Shown: positions 1 through 11,301 of the stretch, in pieces | Numbering within the stretch: position 1 is the stretch's first letter | Layout of the letters: the number at the start of each line of letters is the position of its first letter | DNA from: Haematobia irritans | Taxonomy: Eukaryota > Arthropoda > Insecta > Diptera > Muscidae | Assembly: GCF_050003625.1 (NCBI RefSeq) | Contig: NC_134400.1 | Coordinates: forward strand, 65,986,126-66,050,125 | Length of the DNA: 64,000 bases | Direction of reading: 5' to 3' | Made by a program: the position numbers and the translations under genes | Notes under the pieces: generated by a model | The model's database searches: none | Told to the model about the DNA's origin: nothing | What the model saw: the letters and a program-made list of their open reading frames with translations, nothing else

Positions 1-165
1 CGAACAATTAAAATTTGCTTCCTAGAATCAAGTACACAAAACCCAAATTTAAAAGTCTTAAAAGTATCCCTACATGAATTCTCCGCTTCTTTGGCTCGGA
101 ATAAATACCTAAATTTTTAAAGTAAAGACAAAATCTTTGGAACCGGACATGCTTTTGTTTCAGTG
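1..165 (-). mobile_element. TA-flanked MITE, family A, partial copy
   Basis: This is the terminal part of a non-autonomous DNA element that runs off the left edge of the window. It ends in CAGTG followed by TA, and the reverse complement matches the start of the full copy at 2263-2889 over about 160 bp. The TA at 166-167 coincides with a TATA-type site in the adjacent LINE sequence, so the element probably inserted into that LINE. No coding capacity is visible. A Tc1/mariner-type origin is inferred from the TA target site only. Confidence 0.7.
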
Positions 166-402
166 TAGCTTTAGATTACTGGCAAACCTAGAAAACGTTA
201 ACTTAAGCAGTCTGTTAATGTATTTGGAACAATCTGGTTCGTTCAACAAATGAAAATAATAGAGAAGGTTCAGTGGATAAAACTAGAAGTGCCCATATGT
301 AAAGTTGCTTTTAGTTAAATGTGGAATCACAATGGACTGCATAGTCGAAGTGAGCCTGAAACTTAATCGGGCTGTCACTTTAACCTAACTTAACCTAACC
401 TA
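166..402 (+). mobile_element. 3' fragment of I-type LINE
   Basis: The reverse complement of 15086-15330 matches this segment closely: the last codons of the RNase-H-bearing ORF2 (ending near 252), a short 3' UTR, and a terminal tract of TAACC-like repeats at about 380-402. It is therefore a second, truncated copy of the same LINE family, in + orientation. The MITE at 1-165 abuts or interrupts it on the 5' side, so more of the copy may lie beyond the window. Confidence 0.75.
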
Positions 403-1620
403 CGGTGTTCATATGAGTATAAATCGGGTCAAATATACATATGAAAGCTATATCTAACTGTATAACACGTATAGTAAGAATTATTCACCCTGTGTAAAAT
501 TCTATGTAAATCGTTGTAAAACTTAGACCTATGTACTCATATGGGTGTACCTCCAGCGAAAGATATATGTTGGAACTATGTCTAAATCTGAACTGATTTC
601 AACCAAATTTGACACACGGCAAAAACTTACCTTCTGGGGCGAAAGATATATCGAAGCTATATTGAGGCGGTTTCTTTCAAATCAAACTTGTGCGAATTTT
701 GAAGTCGATTGGACTTAAAATGCGACCTAGACTTTGATCACAAAAATGTGTTCACAGTCAAACGATCTTGCCATCGACTCAGAGGTTGACTTCTTGAAGT
801 CATATACCCCCAAGTTTCGCCTGAAATTTTAAATGAAGAAAGATATGACAAATATGGTGTGTATGGTTCCATATAGACCTATCCACCAAATAGACCGATA
901 CTCTCGATTTGACTTGTTAAGAGTATAGATGCCGAAATTTTCATCCGATTTGCCAAGTAGCCCAATCTCCGATTTGCCGCAAATTTGAAATATGGAAGTA
1001 TTGGTTTATATCGGTACATGTTTTTATATTGCCCCATGTAGCCAAATATCCCGATTTGATGACATAAAAGCCGCAACTTTTATCCCATTTGCGTAAATTT
1101 TGAAATCTAAAAGTATTTTTTAATCCATAACAAAAAAGTAAAGTCTAAAGTTTGCATTGAACCACTTTGTGGATCCATATTTTCGATACCATCTCAAATC
1201 CTTCCAGTTAGTTGTGTTTTATATCTAAAGTTTATATTCCCAAAATTTTTTGGACTTCTGCAAGATCTCATGGCTTAGAATTCAAATCGACTAATGTCCT
1301 GGAGCGAAGCACAATGTTAGTAAAAAATTGGAAAATTTTTAATCTACAGATATTTTTATGCAATTTCGTAAAACATCATTTACAATTTATGTATTAGAGG
1401 TATAGGCAACTTTGATTTTTACTCAAATTTGATTTACATTTGCAGTGGCGATTTACAAGGAAAATGGAGGTATTTTGGCTATATAAATGCAATTCGGAAA
1501 AACATTATTATGGGAGCTATATCTAACTCTTTAACGATTTCAATCAAATTTAGCCCTCTTGTTCCGCAGTGTGGCGCAGTGTAAAAAAAACCTGTTCATT
1601 GGTATAGATCGGTCTATATT
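403..1620 (+). repeat. Degenerate 153-bp-family interspersed repeat
   Basis: The stretch contains decayed versions of phrases found in better-preserved copies at 30072-31556 and 39392-39827, such as GGGAGCTATATCTAA, CCGATTT-like motifs and an eroded GTC-rich core near 750-775. It ends with a GTGTGGCGCAGTGTA-type terminus near 1570-1585. It has no credible gene; the short frames inside it are not conserved with anything I recognise. Confidence 0.7.
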
Positions 1621-1997
1621 AGAGGTGTGCACGTGAGTAATATTTTACTCACGCTCACTCACAACGGAAAAATCTTACTCACGCACGATGTTGTTTGGTG
1701 GGACTCACGTACACTCACAAAAATAAACTTTGTACTCAAGCACGAAAATGTCGTGACTCACGAATAATCATGGTGTTTGACACCATGAGCGTTTTATGTC
1801 CGTGAGCGGGATTTTTTTCGTGAGCGTATTTTGAAATTCGTTCTTCACGCACACTCACGAAGAAATTATATTCGTGACTCACGCTCACACACGACATTTG
1901 GTTTGTTAATCACACTCACGCCGTTGCCATTAGTGTGACTCATGCGTGATTCACGAAAATTTTCGTGAGTCACGTCAATATCGTGTCAGTGTACACC
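1621..1997. repeat. CGTGAGT/ACTCACG-rich foldback-like block
   Basis: About 375 bp is built from irregular repeats of CTCACG, ACTCACGA and their complements CGTGAGT and TCGTGAG on the same strand. The outer ends are imperfect inverted repeats (GAGGTGTGCACGTGAG on the left; CAGTGTACACCTTC on the right). No reading frame is supported. It resembles a foldback or satellite-like insertion; its class is unknown to me. Confidence 0.6.
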
Positions 1998-2260
1998 TTC
2001 CGATATGACTTCTACGGGCATAATAGGCGCAAATATCGCAAATTGCCTGAAACTAGAAGTAAAATTGCTAAATTTTACTTTTAATGCGTAATTCGATAAA
2101 AAAATCTGCAGAATTAAGATCGATAATATTCTTGAACACTTAGATTAGAATTTTATAATTTCTCTAGAATTCAAAGGAAAATGCTTCTTATAAATTTGCA
2201 AATTCTAAATTCAGCTTGGTTAGCCACAGAACTTTAACTTATATATGAAATATGTCTCAT
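1998..2260. other. No gene: unassigned AT-rich intronic sequence
   Basis: I see only AT-rich sequence with weak resemblance to the degenerate interspersed repeats (a GCCTGAAACTAGAAGTAAAA-type phrase also occurs near 17730-17760). No splice-flanked open frame, RNA gene or clear repeat border is visible. Confidence 0.5.
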
Positions 2261-2262
2261 TA

Positions 2263-2889
2263 CACTGAAAAAAAGCATGCCATGTTCCAAAGATTTTGTC
2301 TTTACTTTAAAAATGTTGGTATTGATTCCGAGCCAAAGAAGCGGATAATACAAGTAAGGATACTTTTAAGACACAATTCTCCTTTAAATTTGGGTTTTTG
2401 TGTCATTGCTTCTAGGAAGCAAATTTTAATTTTTTGCTTTTTCAGCTTTTTTATTCATATACTACCAAACACCTTTAAAAACGAGTTGATGACAATTTTA
2501 TTTTCCAAATTAAGACTCGACTTCCAGTAGAAATTATGCAATGTTTCAAGTAAAAAACGTCTTTAAAATAAAGTGTTGAAAAACATGTCCTGTATTTGAA
2601 CGAGTTTTTGCTTTGTAGGCAAGATACAAAAAGGCCACAAATTTAAAGACAATTTTATTAAGTTTAAAGAATTTTTCCGAATTATTAAAGTCAAGTTGAC
2701 CTTAGCCCAAACATTTTTTAAGTGAAATCACTTAATTATAAGGACAATAAGACTTTATTGAAAAGTTTATCGACTTTTGGACAAGGAAAAAAACTTATTA
2801 GAGAAATGCGACTTCTGTGCTAAGCAAAATTTGCATTAGTATTCTAAAGACATGAAATCTTTGACCTCACGACAATATTTTTTTCAGTG
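2263..2889 (+). mobile_element. TA-flanked MITE, family A, complete copy
   Basis: The element begins CACTGAAAAAAA and ends TTTTTTCAGTG, an inverted repeat of about 11 bp, and is flanked on both sides by TA (2261-2262 and 2890-2891). It is about 627 bp and AT-rich. Related copies are at 1-165 (minus) and 26074-26630. It has no transposase; the longest frame (92 codons) is not conserved between copies. A TA duplication points to Tc1/mariner-type mobilisation, which is an inference. Confidence 0.85.
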
Positions 2890-2929
2890 TATATAGAAAT
2901 TAATTATTATATGTGATCCTTGGCCGTTG

Positions 2930-3540
2930 GTATGACACACTAAAAGTGAGTCAAAAGTAATTCACCGCGCATGGGGGGAAGACCAATGACCCATTTTGCA
3001 CTTTATCTTCTACAATAACAAACAATTTAGAAATATTAACTAGAATTTAGAAATATTCAAAAAATTTAAGATTTCGGCCGGACGGAGGATCGAACCAAAG
3101 ATAATAAAAGAGGAAGATGGGAGATTGGCTACTGAGCACAACAAACCATTTACCACATTAGTTTAATACTCGAACCAAACGCGTATACGACAAGTATTGA
3201 CATAGCATTAAAATGCACATAAAAAGAAATTAAGAGCACGAAATAAATTTCCATAAAGGGGAAAATTTAATTTTTTTTGTTGTTGCCTAAAATTTATCAT
3301 TGTTTCATTAAGAAAATTAAATATTTCATTTGAAAAATGAAAACTAAAAACAACTAAAAGGTGACAAACATGTATTAAACTAATCTTGTAAATGCAACAT
3401 TTGGTATGACGCAAGCCAATCTCCCATCTTCCTCTTTTATTATCTTTGGATCGAACCACGTACCATCAGTTTACAAAATGAATGAATTAGCCACCGAGCC
3501 ACACTACTAACATGGTTAATGCCAACCAATATGGTTTACC
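2930..3540 (-). repeat. Composite of tRNA-derived SINE-like pieces
   Basis: On the minus strand, 3501-3448 carries an A-box-like segment (TGGCTCGGTGGCT) and a B-box GGTTCGATCC at 3457-3448 with tRNA-like spacing. Two further B-box-like motifs occur at about 3097-3088 and near 3178-3170. Two 36-bp arms in perfect inverted orientation (3095-3130 and 3414-3449) bracket about 280 bp. This looks like two SINE copies inserted head-to-head or a rearranged pair. I do not see a cloverleaf that would make a functional tRNA. Confidence 0.5.
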
Positions 3541-3713
3541 ATTGTTTACCATTCATACATAATTATGTGTATTTGTACACAAATACATACAATGTGTTCT
3601 ATTTATAGAATAGTTTCAAAGGCACATATCTCCAAGAAGTAGAATTAGATTCACCAATTACAGGGTGATTCCTTCTTATTTAATTTATATTAAAAACGTG
3701 GGCTTCAAAATAA
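3541..3713. other. No gene: short AT-rich spacer
   Basis: This stretch between the SINE-like block and the CCCAATAAACACA element contains a short GTATTTGTACACAAATAC palindrome and otherwise nothing I can assign. Confidence 0.4.
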
Positions 3714-5145
3714 CCCAATAAACACAAATGTTTGAAAAATGCTAAATTTCAACAATTTTTCAAACATTTTTTCAAAGGATTAGGGTAATATTCAAGTTGA
3801 GAAATTGTTGAGAAAATCGCGTTCTCAACAAAAAACAGACATTACCCTCAACAGTGAAATTCAACACATTAGCAATAATATCTCAAGTGTTATCCTCAAA
3901 TTGAAATGCATCGCTACTCAGTAATTTGTCAAACAATTTTCGATGCGAGTCATATTCAAAATTAACATCGTTGCAAATACGTTTCAACCTGAATTTGTAT
4001 GAATGATATCCCCACTTCAAATTGAAAGTCAAAGCCAAAATTCTATGCATTTTGTATAATTTATTCATTTTCATCAAAATAAAATATATAATAATACACT
4101 ACACTACATAATACACTACAATACCAATTGATATATAATAATCTTATTAAACATATCAACAAATAAGAACAAAAAAAAAAAACAACAAAACTTTAAATAT
4201 CTTAAACATTATTAGTAAACACTTTTGCATTGATAATTTGATTTCCTTCCTTTTGGTTCCTTCCTTTTATTAACATGCGGGCAATTTGAAATTAGGAACG
4301 TACTGGACCGCTTGTTAGAATTGATTTCCAGCAGAAGGAATTCACAAAATATCCATTTTAAACTGATAATAGCATATGAATTAAACTGACGATGTGATGC
4401 ACATTTTCATCCAGAAGTTGTTGATTTCAACAATTTGTTGTTTTTAACATCTTTAATTGGTTGCACTTGAAACGTTTCTGGAAACTTTTTCTTGTCGATA
4501 AGCCACTCATTTTTCATTGGTCAGCTTCTTATTGTTTGCAAGAATGTAGCATCCAAAGATTTTAGTTTTCTGGAAAGAGATTTAAATTTAGTGACTTCTT
4601 TAAAGTGTTGATTTAATTTTTCATATTGACGTACCAATTATTATAAACTATTTGAAGCAGTTCCAGTTAATTGTCCACCATTTTTTCATTGGTCAGCTTT
4701 TCAATGTTTTCAAGAACGTACAATCCAAAATTTTAGTTTTCTGCAAAGAGATATACATTTAGTGACTTCCTTAAAGTTTTATTTCATTTTTTTATTTTCA
4801 CTTACCTATTTTTATAAACTATTTGGTTATTTGCTTAAATTTTCCATTTTTTTTATTTATTGCAATTGACCACGAACTTCGTTGCACAAATAAGTATTGA
4901 AAACCACATGGTTTTTTCGTTGCATTTTAGGGTAGTGTTTTGTCAAAGTTTTCTCATATTATCTTCAACACCTTTTCAAAGATTTCGTCAACAGTTTGGC
5001 AAATTGGAAGTAATTCGCAAACAATTTGAAGATGTATTGAAGATGAGCTATTTCAAGTCAAGTTGAATTTATGTTGAAAATTATATTTACCCTCAAACTG
5101 AAAAGTTGTTGCATTTGAAAAACGCTCATCCTGTGTTTATTGGGA
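3714..5145. mobile_element. Non-autonomous DNA transposon, CCCAATAAACACA TIR
   Basis: The ends are inverted: the left end starts CCCAATAAACACA and the right end finishes CTGTGTTTATTGGG, and the similarity continues imperfectly inward (AAATG.AACAA-type motifs). The element is about 1.43 kb, very AT-rich and without a transposase. Inside, two direct repeats of about 170 bp (about 4505-4670 and 4680-4840), both beginning TTTTTCATTGGTCAGCTT, show an internal tandem duplication. I could not see a clear target duplication, so the superfamily is unassigned. Confidence 0.7.
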
Positions 5146-5570
5146 ATGCACATTAAAAGTTTAGTATGGACATACACTAAAGAATTGAATTATTACACAG
5201 TAAAAAATTACGTAGTTAAACTAACGCTAAATTTAACTTATTTTTATTGCCCAAAAATATTTGTAATTAAATTGTATTATTTTTTTCGAAATATTCCACA
5301 GCCCAATGAAATTTTCCGTTTTTGTCTCAAATATTTTATGAACTAATCGTAGGTATATAGTTCATTGACATATAAGTTCAATATGAACTAACTCAGAAGA
5401 AAATTTTCATGTGATTCCCAAAACTAGTAAGAACGAACTACTTTATGGTTAAAAAGGTCGTGATTTGGCGCCAATGATTTTTGTTCGTTAAGTTTAGTTA
5501 ATTTGTCTTCTATGAGAGGATGTAATTTCGTGAAGTGCAGTTAAAAAGTACTCCAGGATATTAAATTCTA

Positions 5571-6051
5571 CACTCATAGAAAAAATCATGCACGGCGTGC
5601 TTATTTCAAAACGATTCGTTCATGAAAGTGAATCAACACACATGTGGTGTCAAACTGTGAACAGGCGGTGTCAATCTGACAACGATAAAATCACACCATG
5701 CGTTGTCAAACCAACAACCAGCGTTCATGATCTGACAACGTTATGGTTACGACTTTATAAACAAAATTAAAAAAAAAAAAACTTCCGCTTGCGTGACTCG
5801 AACCTGTGTTTCCTGCACCATACGCGTTAACAGTCGCCTTAGCACATTGCACCACCGAGAGAGTTGCCATAATAACGTCTAACGATTATTTTACGACTTT
5901 TCATGGCCAAAGAAAAACGAATGCCGTTCATGAAATCGTGAACGCCCGTGGACGAAATTGTGAACATTCCGTTTTGATTTTTTGTGAACGTTTCCGTTTC
6001 ATTTTGTCACCGTCCGTTCACGACTATGGAACGTAATTTTTTCTATTAGTG
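5571..6051. mobile_element. Nested 481-bp MITE carrying a tRNA-like module
   Basis: The element begins CACTCATAGAAAAAATCATG and ends with the near-complement ATTTTTTCTATTAGTG, with TA on both sides (5569-5570, 6052-6053). Internally it is rich in GTTCATGA, GTGAACG and TGTCAA(A/C)C motifs. Its centre holds a tRNA-like sequence on the minus strand (5863-5795). A TA-flanked inverted-repeat element with a pol III-type promoter in its middle is unusual; it could be a MITE that captured a SINE. Confidence 0.65.
5790..5866 (-). other. tRNA-like (pol III A/B box) sequence inside MITE
   Basis: Reading the minus strand, an A-box-like segment (TCTCGGTGGTGC) near 5863-5851 is followed by a B box GGTTCGAGTC at 5804-5795, at about tRNA spacing. 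The bases between do not fold into a convincing anticodon arm by eye, so I call it a tRNA-derived relic (SINE head) rather than a tRNA gene. Confidence 0.45.
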
Positions 6052-6084
6052 TACCTATAATATAGTTTACCTTTTTTCTGTGTA

Positions 6085-6502
6085 GTATTATCGAGAATTT
6101 ACGTATTCCTGTTAAAGTTGGATACAAACGCACGCATTAATTGAGTAAAATTTAGTTTAGAATTAATTATTTTAAATAATAAATAAAATGTTCTAAGCGG
6201 TGTTTCGCAGGTTAATATAAAAATATTCGCAATATTTACAATTGGTATTCATTGAGTAAAGGAAAGAAAATTTACAGTCGTTGTATTAACGAATTACATC
6301 GGTCCATTATTAAAGATAAAAATAGTTAATAGCTCGACTATTTTTCGCTTAGTGTATGTTATGTTGTAGGGAAAAAATTTTTGGACTTGATAGTTTGGAC
6401 AATTTCGTCGATGTTTTGTTTTGATTAGAAAATATTTTTTTGCACCTGTAATTTGGGTTTAGAAACACGATCTTAGTATTGGCCTTATTTTTGATATTGA
6501 GC
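6085..6502. other. No gene: AT-rich spacer
   Basis: Mostly AT-rich intronic sequence without a supported coding frame, RNA gene or repeat border. Confidence 0.5.
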
Positions 6503-6719
6503 TGAGTACTATGTTCAGTTTTCAAGCTGAAAACCAGCTTGTTTTCACGGGTACTTTTTTTAATTAACTAATTTAGAAATATAAAATTATTTGCAATCAA
6601 TTGCTTGAATCTTTTCCATCCATTATTTGGCAAGACTCGATCAAAATATAATCGTCTACATAAATATATTTGTACTTTTAATTTAGTGTTTTGGTGAAAA
6701 AACCGAACATAGTACTCAC
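6503..6719. mobile_element. 217-bp MITE with TGAGTACTATGTTC ends
   Basis: The left end TGAGTACTATGTTCAGTTTT and the right end AAAACCGAACATAGTACTCA are inverted repeats of about 20 bp with one mismatch. A related copy with longer inverted ends occurs at 41289-41461. The element is non-coding; its superfamily is not determined. Confidence 0.7.
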
Positions 6720-6726
6720 CTCTATA

Positions 6727-7057
6727 CAGAAAAAAATATCATCAAAATTTGTCCAATAGAAAATTAGTAGAAGTTGGAATTTTCAATTAATAAATTAATT
6801 GAAACACTTAACTTTTCAATCAAGATGAAAACATTAAGTTAATTATGCCAATGTTTGAAAATTTTTAAATTTTTAATTAAAAATTAAATTAAAAAAAAAA
6901 CTCGCAAGAAAGTAATGGAACATTTTTTTTTAATTTTTAAATAAAAATTTATTTAAAACAATAAATTTGATACTATCATTTCCTTGATTAAAGACATTTC
7001 AATTAAAAAACCAATTAGACCAATTATTTTCCTGATTTAATCATACATTTTTTTGTG
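6727..7057. mobile_element. AATTGA-rich TA-flanked MITE, copy 1
   Basis: Flanked by TA at 6725-6726 and 7058-7059, with ends CAGAAAAAAAT and ATTTTTTTGTG. The interior is dominated by TTAATTGA and TCAATTAA motifs and by a GATACTATCATTTCC-type phrase shared with copies at about 13228-13568, 42130-42342, 62579-62868 and 63022-63345. It has no coding capacity. Confidence 0.7.
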
Positions 7058-7088
7058 TATCTTCGATTTTTTCACCACAACTTGTAAG

Positions 7089-7644
<556 letters not shown>

Positions 7645-7662
7645 TTTGCATACTTTTAAATA

Positions 7663-8206
<544 letters not shown>

Positions 8207-8420
8207 CATCTACATATTAGAAGGAACATGCTGACATGGGTATTATGATAAGGAAGATAATGATTTATTTTTTCACCCTTTAGTTGTTCTTGATAGTAAT
8301 TGTAAGTTATGTTAGAACAAAACACACAAATGACAAGAACCAATGGCATAATTCAAAAAGTAATAAAATATTGAATATGTTTTATAAGAAACGCATATTT
8401 TCTTTTATTTCAAATAAAAC
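8207..8420. other. No gene: AT-rich spacer
   Basis: Intronic sequence between the inverted repeat and the poly-T that marks the 3' end of the minus-strand jockey-like LINE. Nothing further can be assigned. Confidence 0.5.
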
Positions 8421-8606
8421 TTTTTTTTTTTTTATTTAAGCACAAATATTGTATTACATGCCGATTATAATACTACAACTAGTCTCTGTTACAGTTGTGA
8501 CTAACTAGTAGTTTACGTAAGTGTGTTTTTAAATGTAAGAACTTAATTTAGTAAAACAAAATTAAATTAAGGTTAAAGATAAAGAAAAAAAAAAAATTAT
8601 AATGTG

Positions 8607-11288
8607 TTATCCATTGATGAACCGGTTTAGTAAATCGTGTGGCTTGTAACGATGTAGTCTTCTCGTTTGGCTTGATGTCTGTAATAGCTTGGCTGCTTCC
8701 ACATTTTGATGTGCCTGAAGTCGTTCGTGGTGTTTTTTGGAGTAGGATGTTATTTCTTCCTTGATGTATTTGCTGTTCAAATCTCTATGAATATCACTGT
8801 TTCGTATAAACCATGGTGCATTTACCGCATGTCGAATAACTTTATTTTGAAAGACTTGAATTTTTTCAATTATGTTGTTTTTCGCACATCCCCATATCTG
8901 GATTCCGTAGAGCCATATTGGTTTCAGGACTTGTTGGTAAATCATCAATTTGTTATCCAACGATAAAATTGAGTTTCTGCCTACTAGCCAATGTAGGTTT
9001 CTATACTTTATTTCCATCTCTTCTCGTTTCTTTTCAACGTGTTCTTTCCAATTTAGTTTGCAATCTAGCAGCATTCCCAAATATTTGGCTGAGTTTGAGT
9101 GTGGAATTTGTTTGTTGTTTATGTATAAGGGCTTATAATTAGTTTTTATGTGAGCAAAATCAACATGGGTGGATTTTTCACTGTTCAGTTTTAGGCCCCA
9201 TTTCTCTGTCCATTTAGCTACACCATTTAGGCATTTTTGTAGGCGTTTTGTCGATTCTGTTGTTGATTTTCCTGATGACATTAAGACTGTGTCGTCAGCA
9301 AAAGTACCAATAAAACAGTCTGTATCTAGTGGAACGTCATGTGTATATAGTAGGTATAGTATGGGTCCCAGTATACTTCCTTGGGGTACACCTGACTTAA
9401 TAGGATGTATATCCGAGTACTCATTTTCATATCGCACTCGAAAAAATCTGTCATTTAGATATTATGACAAAATATCGCAAATGTTATTCGGAAGAAGACT
9501 TTTGAGTTTTTGTAAGAGACCGTCGTGCCATATCCCATCGAAGGCTTGTGAAATATCTAGAAATACTGCTGAGCATACTTTTTTGGTTTCGAACGCTTCT
9601 TCTATAACTTGGGTTACTCTATGGATTTGCTCCACTGTTGAGTGTATCTTTCGAAACCCAAATTGATGGCTTGGTATTAAATTGAGCTGGTGAACAAGAG
9701 GTTCTAGTCTAGCAAAGAACAGCTTTTCAAAGAGTTTTCCAATCTGTGGCAGTAGTGAAATAGGTCGGTATGACTTTAAATCTTGAGCATTCTTACCCGG
9801 TTTCTGTATCATTATTATTTCTGAAACTTTCCAGTAACTTGGTATATATTTGAATTTTAGAACCGCATTAAATATAGATGTTAGTCTAGCAAATCCATGA
9901 TATGGTAGTTGTTTTAGAACATCGGCTTTTATTAAGTCGAATCCTGACGACTTTTGAGATTTTAAATATTTTATTTGGTTAACCACTTCCTGTATTGTTA
10001 TTTTTTCTAGTGGAAAGTTGTTGATATGTGTATTTTCCTCATATGATGCGTTATTTGTATGCGCATATGTCGTTGATGGGTTTGTATGAGAATCATTACT
10101 TGAAAATATTTTACATAAATGAATCGCGAACTGTTTTGCTTTTTCAGAATTGCTCTTTGCCCATTCACCATTTGGCGTTTGGATTGGTGATTTGTGAGTT
10201 ATCGGCCTGTTACACATACGTGTTGCTTTCCAAATTGAATAATCCGTCTGTTTGTCATATGTTAAGGTCTGTAACGACATTTTCAACTTTTTCTCAATAA
10301 ATTTACAGATTTTTCTGCTTGTTTTTTGTGTGATGTTATTCAGTAATCTTCTATCCTCAGGCGATCGAGACAACTGCCATCTTTTTCTAAGCTTCCGTTT
10401 CTTTCTAATAAGTTCTACAATTTCAGAAGGATATGAATTTGACTTATGTATAGCTGGCAGTGGTGGAGTACTTTTCCAAGCTGCATCCTGAACTAGTTTT
10501 GTAAATATGTGTACTTCGTTTTCTAAATCATTTATATTTTCTATTTGATTGAATCTAGTGATAGATGTGATTAAGTATTTGAAATAGTCCCAGTCTGTAT
10601 ATTTGTTTACAAGGCTTGGACAATTTGGATTTGGTAATGCTTTCCCTTGTAGGTTTAGATAAATTGGCGAATGGTCCGAATTTAGTTCATATCCGTCAAA
10701 TACCATGATTGTGTTGGTAGCTACTTTTCGTATTATGAAAAAGTCTATTAGATCTGGTGTTTTTGCTGGGTCAGATGGCCAATAGGTCGGTCTGGCTGTC
10801 GATACGGCACGACAATTAGTGCTATTCATCGCTTTCAAAAGTTCTTTACCTTTTGGTGTTGTTAGGCGAGAACCCCATTGGGTATGTTTTGCGTTGAAAT
10901 CCCCACCCATAACAAATCGGTATTTATGGGATTCCAGTAGCTGGCGGTACGATTCATATTTTATATTGTGCCGTGGAGGGCTGTAAAGTGACGTTATTGA
11001 AATAGGCGACTTATTTTGTATCATTGTAACGGTTGTTGCTTGAAACTGTTCAGAACTTATTTGATTTTCCAACCAGTGTTCAATGTTCTTTTTGATTATG
11101 ACTGCACTCCCACCTCGCGAATTATTGCTTGGATGAATAGTGTGGAATAACTCATATTTTTCAAATTTAATAAATGACTCTTTTGTGAAATGTGTTTCAC
11201 TTATCAAGCAAATATCTATATTCTTTTCTTCTAGTAGATATTCTAGTTCGTTTTTGTGTCGAAGAAGCCCATTGGCATTCCACTACAT
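8607..11288 (-). pseudogene. Jockey ORF2: endonuclease-reverse transcriptase, two stops
   Basis: The frame from an ATG at 11288 to the stop at 8607 would encode about 893 residues, but codon 2 is TAG (11285-11283) and a TAA interrupts at 9464-9462; the frame is otherwise unbroken. The N-terminal third is an AP-like endonuclease (WNANGL, ISETH, GGDFNAKHTQWGS, SDHSPI). The RT follows, with SYRPISLLPQIGK, FLDISQAFD, SGVPQGSILGP and the catalytic FADD near 9300. In the family this protein nicks DNA and primes reverse transcription on target DNA. ORF1 lies 13 bp upstream. Both lesions are single-codon stops, which suggests recent decay. Confidence 0.88.
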
Positions 11289-11301
11289 TATAAAGATCGA
11301 A

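Larger units (their letters stand above)
5196..6082. mobile_element. TA-flanked MITE (CACAG-AAAAAA ends), interrupted
   Basis: The left end CACAGTAAAAAATTACG after TA (5194-5195) pairs with the right end CTTTTTTCTGTG before TA (6083-6084). The matching continues inward as GTAGTTAAACTA versus its complement TAGTTTAC. A second element (5571-6051) lies inside it, also TA-flanked. Without that insert the host MITE is about 400 bp and non-coding. Confidence 0.55.
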
